Assembly (NCBI GenBank): GCA_037131955.1
Contig: JBAXQC010000034.1
Span: forward strand, 1-29,351
Origin: CAIMMJ01 sp037131955
Lineage (GTDB): Bacteria > Bacteroidota > Bacteroidia > UBA4408
Length of the DNA stretch: 29,351 bases
Reading direction: 5' to 3'
A program made the position numbers and the translations under genes. Below are positions 24,388-29,351 of this stretch, piece by piece. Every line of letters begins with the position of its first letter. The stretch's first letter is position 1. The notes under the pieces were generated by a model, which worked only from the letters and a program-made list of their open reading frames with translations, did no database searches and was not told the DNA's origin.

Positions 24388-25527
24388 ATGAATTATGAAT
24401 TAAGCGAAGAGCACCTAATGATTCAGAAAGCGGCAAGAGATTTTGCCAAAGAAGAATTGTTACCTGGTGTTATTGAAAGAGACGAACACCAAAAATTTCC
24501 GGCAGAGCAAATGAAAAAATTGGCTGAACTTGGATTTATGGGAATGATGGTAGATACAAAATACGGAGGTAGTGGCATGGACACTATTTCTTACGTTTTA
24601 GCTATGGAAGAATTATCTAAGGTTGATGCATCTGCTTCTGTGGTTGTTTCTGTAAATAATTCTTTAGTTTGCTGGGGTTTAGAAACATTTGGCAACGAAG
24701 AACAAAAACAAAAATACCTAATTCCACTTGCAAAAGGCGAAAAAATTGGAGCATTTTGCTTATCAGAGCCCGAAGCAGGTAGCGATGCCACCTCGCAAAG
24801 AACAACGGCAATAGACATGGGTGATTACTACTTACTTAATGGAACTAAAAACTGGATCACAAATGGTAGCAGTGCTTCTGTTTATTTAGTAATTGCTCAC
24901 ACTCATCCCGAAAAAGGCTCAAAAGGAATAAATGCATTTATTGTAGAAAAAGATATGCCTGGTTTTACTGTTGGAGCAAAAGAAAATAAGATGGGAATTA
25001 GAGGGTCTGATACTCATTCTCTGTTATTTCAGGATGTAAAAATTCCTAAAGCCAATAGAATTGGTGAAGATGGTTTTGGTTTTAAATTTGCAATGAAAAC
25101 TTTGTCTGGCGGAAGAATTGGTATAGCTGCTCAAGCATTAGGAATTGCAAGCGGTGCTTACGAGTTAGCACTTCAATATTCCAAAGAAAGAAAAGCGTTT
25201 GGAAAAGAAATTTCTCAGCACCAAGCCATACAATTTAAATTGGCAGATATGGCAACAGAAATTGAAGCAGCTCGTTTATTGTGCTTAAAAGCTGCATGGC
25301 TAAAAGACCAGCATTTAGATTACGGGCAAGCCAGTGCAATGGCAAAATTATTTGCATCACGTGTTGCCATGTGGGTTACAACAGAGGCTGTTCAAATTCA
25401 CGGTGGATACGGGTACGTAAAAGAATACCATGTAGAACGTTTAATGAGAGATGCAAAAATTACTCAGATTTACGAAGGCACTACAGAGGTTCAAAAAATA
25501 GTTATCTCCAGAAATTTGTTGATGTAA
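24388..25527 (+). CDS. Acyl-CoA dehydrogenase (short-chain type)
   Basis: A 379-residue FAD enzyme that introduces the alpha-beta double bond into acyl-CoA in the first step of beta-oxidation or branched amino acid breakdown. The N-terminal helical domain covers 1-120, the beta domain about 121-225 has AFCLSEPEAGSDA and NGTKNWITNG, and the C-terminal helical domain has the flavin-binding QIHGGYGYVKEYHVERLMRD. The catalytic base is Glu363 in IYEGTTEVQ, the location used by short- and medium-chain enzymes. Length fits short-chain/butyryl-CoA dehydrogenases (about 380). No electron transfer flavoprotein gene is adjacent. It is monocistronic, between a well-matched promoter and a strong terminator. 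Confidence 0.95.
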   Translation: MNYELSEEHLMIQKAARDFAKEELLPGVIERDEHQKFPAEQMKKLAELGFMGMMVDTKYGGSGMDTISYVLAMEELSKVDASASVVVSVNNSLVCWGLETFGNEEQKQKYLIPLAKGEKIGAFCLSEPEAGSDATSQRTTAIDMGDYYLLNGTKNWITNGSSASVYLVIAHTHPEKGSKGINAFIVEKDMPGFTVGAKENKMGIRGSDTHSLLFQDVKIPKANRIGEDGFGFKFAMKTLSGGRIGIAAQALGIASGAYELALQYSKERKAFGKEISQHQAIQFKLADMATEIEAARLLCLKAAWLKDQHLDYGQASAMAKLFASRVAMWVTTEAVQIHGGYGYVKEYHVERLMRDAKITQIYEGTTEVQKIVISRNLLM

Positions 25528-25546
25528 TTGATTAAAAATAAATAAC

Positions 25547-25579
25547 AAAAAGGGTGGACATCGTTCCACCTTTTTTTTT
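25547..25579 (+). terminator. Intrinsic terminator of the acyl-CoA dehydrogenase gene
   Basis: GGTGGA (25553-25558), a 6-nt loop, TCCACC (25565-25570), then nine T's. The A-run before the stem can pair with the first T's and lengthen it. It lies 19 nt after the stop codon. Confidence 0.9.
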
Positions 25580-25668
25580 GATTAAACCTTAACACTAAAT
25601 ATCAATCCAACTCGTCTAATTCTATGAATGTTGAAAATTGTATAAAAATAGATTGTTACCTTAATTAC

Positions 25669-25676
25669 TATATTTG
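25669..25676 (+). promoter_or_regulatory. -7 box of the AhpD-like/DUF5686 pair
   Basis: TATATTTG is a full match to TAnnTTTG and ends exactly 20 nt before the ATG at 25697. No TTTG at 19-21 nt upstream is seen; an ATTG (25652-25655) lies 13 nt away, too close for the consensus. Confidence 0.55.
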
Positions 25677-25696
25677 AACTATCAAAATAAAACAAA

Positions 25697-26044
25697 ATGC
25701 AGAACCTTGTTCAAGAATTTGATTTGTACCGCCAAAAAATGAACTCCAAAATATTGGATTCAGATAATTTAGTATTAAAAAGACTTTTTAGCCTAGATAC
25801 TCAAACATATTCTACCGGAGCATTGGATACAAAAACCAAGGAAATGCTGGGGCTAGTTGCTTCAATGGTGCTGAGGTGCGATGATTGTGTGAAATACCAC
25901 TTAAAAAAATGCTACGAAGAACAAATTACCAAAGAACAAATTTTTGAAGTATTTGCAGTGGCTAATATTGTTGGTGGCACTATTGTAATTCCTCATACCA
26001 GAAGAGCAGTAGAGTTTTGGGAAGAATTAGAAAAAAATGAGTAA
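25697..26044 (+). CDS. Carboxymuconolactone decarboxylase family, AhpD-like protein
   Basis: A 115-residue all-helical protein of the CMD/AhpD family. The AhpD motif CDDCVKYHLKKC gives Cys61, Cys64 and His68, the thiol-relay residues of peroxidase-type members, with Glu/Lys-rich helices around it (TKEMLGLVASMVLRC before, ITKEQIFEVFAVANIVGG after). The C-x-x-C-x-x-x-H set points to a thiol-based reductase or peroxidase rather than a true decarboxylase. A further Cys72 follows. The last 8 nt overlap the start of the DUF5686 gene, implying translational coupling. The overlap pairs a cytoplasmic redox protein with an outer membrane protein, and no link in function is evident. Confidence 0.88.
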   Translation: MQNLVQEFDLYRQKMNSKILDSDNLVLKRLFSLDTQTYSTGALDTKTKEMLGLVASMVLRCDDCVKYHLKKCYEEQITKEQIFEVFAVANIVGGTIVIPHTRRAVEFWEELEKNE

Positions 26045-28526
26045 AAGTTTCTTTTTTTTATTTCTACTTATTTGGTTCAACCAGTTTTGCAATGCACAAA
26101 CTATAGTTACCGGAAGAGTATTCGACTCAAATACCAACGAACCATTGCCCTTTATAAATGTATTTTTTAAATCCTCTAATGTTGGCAGCCAATCTGATTT
26201 TGATGGAATTTATAAAATAGCAGGAGACGTAAACACCGACAGCATTATATTTACTTACCTAGGATATAATAGAAAAGCTGTATTTGTTAAAAAAGGTACT
26301 AGTCAAAAAATTGATGTTCAACTAGAGTCGTCCACCATTTCATTGCAAGAAATTGTAATTAAACCAGGAGAAAATCCTGCTCACAGAATTTTAAAAAACG
26401 TAATAAAAAACAAAAAATACAACAACATCGAAAAGCTCGATTCTTATGAGTTTGAAGTATACAGTAAATTTGAAGTTGACTTAAACAATGTGCCAAAAAA
26501 AATGATAAACAGGAAAACGGTTAAACCTTTCCGATTTGTGTTTCAAAATATTGACAGCACAAACAAAAACGAAAAACCATACTTGCCTATGTTTATTTCC
26601 GAAAATGTTTCTGATTTTTTTTACCGCAAAAATCCTAAAACAAAAAAAGAAATTATTAAAGGCAGCAAAACTGCTGGAATTAGCGACCAGTCTGTTGCTC
26701 AGGTTTTAGGAAACATGAATTATTACACCAATATTTACGACAACTCTTTTCTTTTATTTGGTAAAAAATTCACAAGTCCCATTTCTGATAATGGATTACT
26801 TTTTTATAAATATTACCTAATAGATAGTTTATTTATTGATGGAAAATGGTGTTATCAACTGCAGTTTAAACCCAAGAGAAAAGAAGAATTGGCATTTAAT
26901 GGAAACATCTGGATTAACGATTCAACTTGGGGGGTAAAGCGTTTTGAAATGAGTATAGACAAAGAAGCCAACATCAATTTTATAAATGGGTTTAGCTTTG
27001 CACAAGAGTTTGTTTTTATTGACTCTGTTTGGATGCTACAAAAAGACAGAATGGTTGCCGATGTTGCACTCCTAGAAAAAACTATGGGCGGATACGGAAG
27101 AAAAACAACATCTTATAAAAACTTTGTAATAAATAAACCAAGAGAAGATAAATTTTTTAAAATCGGCGAAAACACTATAATACAAGATGGTTCAACAGAT
27201 CGTTCAGCAGAATTTTGGTCAATGTCAAGGCACGATACCTTATCCAAGAACGAAGAAGTTATTTATAAAATGGTAGATACCATTCAAACCATTAGAGCTT
27301 TTAGGAGATACCGAGATTTTGGAAAAACACTTTATACCGGATATTACGTTTACAAGAAATTTGAATATGGTCCTTATTTTACAACATATAGCTATAACAG
27401 AGTAGAAGGAAGCAGAATAAGAATTGGTGGAAGAACAAGCAATGATTTTTCTAAATGGATAGAGTTTAGTGGCTACGGTGCATACGGTTTTAAGGATGAT
27501 AAATACAAATACAGCATTGGTGCAAGAGGATTTTTAAATAAAAAACCTCATAGAACAATGTACCTAGTAAACTACAAAAAAGATTACGAGGTTTTGGGGC
27601 AAAGCATAAATGCATTTAGACAAGACAATATTATTGCCTCATTTTTCAGAAGAAATCCGCTCACAAATTTAACCTTAGTAGAAAGCTACAGAGCACACAT
27701 AGACCATGAATGGTTTAGTGGGTTTAACTCTAGAATTGCTTTAAACCACAGAAAAATAAGTCCTGTGGCAGGAAATGTATATAAAAAATTTAGCCAAGGT
27801 TCTTACATTGACAAAGCAAACATTCAATCCTCAGAAATTACCTTCTCTACTCGTTTTGCATGGAACGAAAAATTTTTGAACGGTGAGTTCGAAAGAATAA
27901 GTTTGGGAACAACATTTCCGGTACTTCAAGTGGCATATACCGCAGGATTAAAAGGTGTTTTTAATAGCGATTATAACTTTCATAAATTATACATAAACAT
28001 TAGCGACAGGTATCGTCAAAACCCCATTGGATACATAGATTATATGTTTGAAGCTGGAAAAATTTGGGGAACAATTGCCTATCCCCTTTTGGATTTGCAC
28101 CCCGGAAACGAAACTTACGCTTACGATATATATGCTTTTAACCTGATGAATTATTTAGAGTTTGGAAGCGACCAATACCTCATTGGAACTGCAACACATC
28201 ACTTTGACGGATTCTTTTTAAATAAAATCCCCTTGTTTAAAAAACTAAAATGGCGAGAATTGGTGGCTGCCAAAGTTGTTTGGGGAAATATAAGCACATC
28301 CAATCAGATGGAATTATTATTGCCAACAACACTGTCCTCTTTAAAAAATTTACCTTATGCCGAAGCAGGTTTTGGAATTGAAAATATTTTTAAATTTTTT
28401 AGAGTAGATGCCTTGTGGCGCTTAACATATATAGACAAAAACTACATCAGCAATTACCAGTTAAAAAATCCTGGGAGTGGAATTTCTAAGTTTGGAATTA
28501 GAGCAACCTTTCAAGCAAGTTTTTAA
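26037..28526 (+). CDS. DUF5686 outer membrane protein with carboxypeptidase-like regulatory domain
   Basis: An 829-residue outer membrane protein. Signal peptide at 1-20 (NQFCNAQ), then a carboxypeptidase-like regulatory domain at about 23-100 (TIVTGRVFDSNTNEPLPFIN, GIYKI, FTYLGYNRK, ISLQEIVIKPGENP), the fold that also begins SusC/TonB-dependent receptors. The DUF5686 region follows, with a soluble beta-rich part (about 105-390: YKYYLIDS, WGVKRFEMSID) and a C-terminal barrel of repeated amphipathic strands ending FGIRATFQASF with a terminal Phe. No TonB box or plug domain is present, so it is not a TonB-dependent receptor. Members are common and uncharacterised in Bacteroidota. The start overlaps the AhpD-like gene by 8 nt; lptB follows 31 nt after the stop. 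Confidence 0.92.
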   Translation: MSKSFFFLFLLIWFNQFCNAQTIVTGRVFDSNTNEPLPFINVFFKSSNVGSQSDFDGIYKIAGDVNTDSIIFTYLGYNRKAVFVKKGTSQKIDVQLESSTISLQEIVIKPGENPAHRILKNVIKNKKYNNIEKLDSYEFEVYSKFEVDLNNVPKKMINRKTVKPFRFVFQNIDSTNKNEKPYLPMFISENVSDFFYRKNPKTKKEIIKGSKTAGISDQSVAQVLGNMNYYTNIYDNSFLLFGKKFTSPISDNGLLFYKYYLIDSLFIDGKWCYQLQFKPKRKEELAFNGNIWINDSTWGVKRFEMSIDKEANINFINGFSFAQEFVFIDSVWMLQKDRMVADVALLEKTMGGYGRKTTSYKNFVINKPREDKFFKIGENTIIQDGSTDRSAEFWSMSRHDTLSKNEEVIYKMVDTIQTIRAFRRYRDFGKTLYTGYYVYKKFEYGPYFTTYSYNRVEGSRIRIGGRTSNDFSKWIEFSGYGAYGFKDDKYKYSIGARGFLNKKPHRTMYLVNYKKDYEVLGQSINAFRQDNIIASFFRRNPLTNLTLVESYRAHIDHEWFSGFNSRIALNHRKISPVAGNVYKKFSQGSYIDKANIQSSEITFSTRFAWNEKFLNGEFERISLGTTFPVLQVAYTAGLKGVFNSDYNFHKLYINISDRYRQNPIGYIDYMFEAGKIWGTIAYPLLDLHPGNETYAYDIYAFNLMNYLEFGSDQYLIGTATHHFDGFFLNKIPLFKKLKWRELVAAKVVWGNISTSNQMELLLPTTLSSLKNLPYAEAGFGIENIFKFFRVDALWRLTYIDKNYISNYQLKNPGSGISKFGIRATFQASF

Positions 28527-28552
28527 TGATTGCAAAAAGAACCTTACTTTTG
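28521..28552 (+). promoter_or_regulatory. Promoter of lptB overlapping the DUF5686 stop codon
   Basis: TTTT at 28521-28524 (three of four matches to TTTG), a 20-nt spacer and TACTTTTG at 28545-28552 (full match). The -7 box ends only 5 nt before the lptB ATG, so an mRNA from here would be leaderless or nearly so. The -33 element overlaps the last codons of the preceding gene. Confidence 0.5.
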
Positions 28553-28557
28553 ATGTA

Positions 28558-29283
28558 ATGAAACTAAGAACAGAAAATTTATTTAAAAAATACAAAAGTA
28601 GAACAGTTGTAAATGGTGTTTCTGTAGAAGTAAACCAAGGTGAAATTGTTGGATTATTGGGGCCAAACGGCGCAGGAAAAACTACAACTTTTTACATGAT
28701 TGTTGGTTTGATAAAAGCAAACGATGGCAATATCTTTTTAGAAGATAAAAACATCACCAATACGCCTATGTACCAAAGAGCAAAAATGGGTATTGGATAT
28801 CTGCCGCAAGAAGCCAGTGTGTTTAGAAAATTAAGCATAGAAGATAATATTCGTGCAATTTTAGAAATGACAGAATTGAGCAAAGAAGAACAAAAAAATA
28901 AACTAGAAGAACTGCTCAATGAATTTAGTTTGCAACACATCAGAAAAAGTAGAGGAGATTTATTGAGCGGTGGCGAACGAAGAAGAACAGAAATAGCACG
29001 AGCACTTGCCGTAAGTCCTAAATTTATTTTATTGGATGAACCCTTTGCAGGGGTAGACCCTATTGCAGTTGAAGACATTCAGGAAATTGTTGCCAAACTA
29101 AAAAAGAGAAACATTGGCATATTAATTACAGACCACAATGTTCACGAAACATTAGGAATTACCGACAGAGCATATCTTTTATTTGAAGGAAAAATTCTAA
29201 AAGCCGGCACTCCACAAGAATTGGCAGACGACGAAATGGTTAGAAAAGTTTATTTAGGACAAAATTTTGAATTGAGAAAGTAA
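28558..29283 (+). CDS. lptB: LPS export ABC transporter ATPase LptB
   Basis: A 241-residue ABC ATPase that powers LptFG extraction of lipopolysaccharide from the inner membrane and its passage to the outer membrane. Walker A GPNGAGKT (35-42), Q-loop Gln84 in YLPQEAS, signature LSGGERRR (136-143), Walker B FILLDEPFAGVDP (Asp160/Glu161) and H-loop His193 in ITDHNV. The LSGGERRR and DEPFAGVDPIA pattern is that of LptB among ABC ATPases, and the length matches (about 240). The frame stays open upstream to 28477, but that part overlaps the DUF5686 gene and looks unlike any LptB N-terminus; the ATG at 28558 gives MKLRTENL, a standard start. LptF, LptG, LptC and LptA are not in the window. Confidence 0.95.
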   Translation: MKLRTENLFKKYKSRTVVNGVSVEVNQGEIVGLLGPNGAGKTTTFYMIVGLIKANDGNIFLEDKNITNTPMYQRAKMGIGYLPQEASVFRKLSIEDNIRAILEMTELSKEEQKNKLEELLNEFSLQHIRKSRGDLLSGGERRRTEIARALAVSPKFILLDEPFAGVDPIAVEDIQEIVAKLKKRNIGILITDHNVHETLGITDRAYLLFEGKILKAGTPQELADDEMVRKVYLGQNFELRK

Positions 29284-29351
29284 CATTTTTTAGATAAACA
29301 ACATTTTTCTAATTGCGCAGAAAACGTAGAAAAAATAAGTCCTCGTTGGCC
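29284..29351. other. Right edge, no gene recognised
   Basis: The last 68 nt hold no terminator hairpin that I can see. The segment from about 29315 to 29330 (GCGCAGAAAACGTAGA) resembles the short degenerate cgcAGA-type repeats found between genes in various bacteria, and the minus strand reads open to the edge in one frame, so a partial minus-strand gene cannot be excluded. Confidence 0.25.

Noticed and set aside
26037..28526. DUF5686 protein as a SusC-like TonB-dependent receptor
   Set aside because: It has the carboxypeptidase-like N-terminal domain but no plug domain or TonB box, is too short, and has no SusD gene beside it.
28477..28557. Upstream extension of the lptB reading frame (27 extra residues)
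   Set aside because: It overlaps the DUF5686 gene and shows no similarity to LptB N-termini; the ATG at 28558 gives the standard start and length.

Overview
The window comes from a Bacteroidota bacterium (class Bacteroidia, probably Flavobacteriales, Chitinophagales or Sphingobacteriales; the order cannot be fixed from this stretch). The evidence is strongly AT-rich DNA, A-rich leaders with no Shine-Dalgarno motif, -7 promoter boxes of the TAnnTTTG type, a type IX secretion (T9SS) C-terminal sorting domain, a PorW/SprE-like T9SS lipoprotein, and families largely typical of this phylum (DUF5686 barrel with a carboxypeptidase-like N-terminal domain, FKBP lipoproteins of the GldI kind). It reads as core chromosome with an envelope bias. 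I see no tRNA, rRNA, CRISPR array, transposase, phage or plasmid gene.

Layout. (1) 105-2990, minus strand: a small four-helix membrane protein, a secreted propeller-like T9SS cargo protein and a DUF1801 protein. (2) 2991-3398: the only long gene-free stretch, with hairpins and two -7 boxes, leading into pfkA on the plus strand (3399-4385). (3) 4481-13434, minus strand: six closely spaced genes that look like one operon, in transcription order porW/sprE-like, dapD, a SIMPL-domain protein, a GT4 glycosyltransferase, a TamA-sized Omp85 barrel and an asparagine synthase. (4) 13569-19596, plus strand, divergent from porW: a second six-gene operon, LytM endopeptidase, ispC (dxr), rseP, then three FKBP-type prolyl isomerase genes in a row, closed by a perfect hairpin terminator at 19627-19654. 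(5) A Kir-type potassium channel whose ATG is the base after that terminator's T-run, convergent with a minus-strand pair (DgkA family kinase and a predicted outer membrane barrel). (6) 21961-29283: an orphan OmpR-type response regulator, trxB, a convergent FtsB/DivIC-like gene, an acyl-CoA dehydrogenase, an AhpD-like protein overlapping a DUF5686 outer membrane protein, and lptB.

How the genes fit together. Most serve the envelope: secretion (PorW), outer membrane insertion or transport (Omp85, DUF5686, LptB), periplasmic folding (three FKBPs), peptidoglycan remodelling and division (LytM protein, DapD for meso-diaminopimelate, FtsB-like), polyprenyl supply (IspC), envelope stress proteolysis (RseP) and possibly surface glycan assembly (GT4 with AsnB). 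Metabolic genes are pfkA, the acyl-CoA dehydrogenase and trxB.

Most worth a second look: an Asp-to-Asn change at the expected Mg-binding residue of PfkA; the graded loss of active-site residues across the FKBP trio; the Kir start codon abutting a strong terminator; and the geometry of the -7 boxes (exactly 20 nt before the ATG at three genes, only 5 nt at two others, suggesting leaderless mRNAs). I found no clearly new multi-gene defence or mobile system, and I do not claim one.
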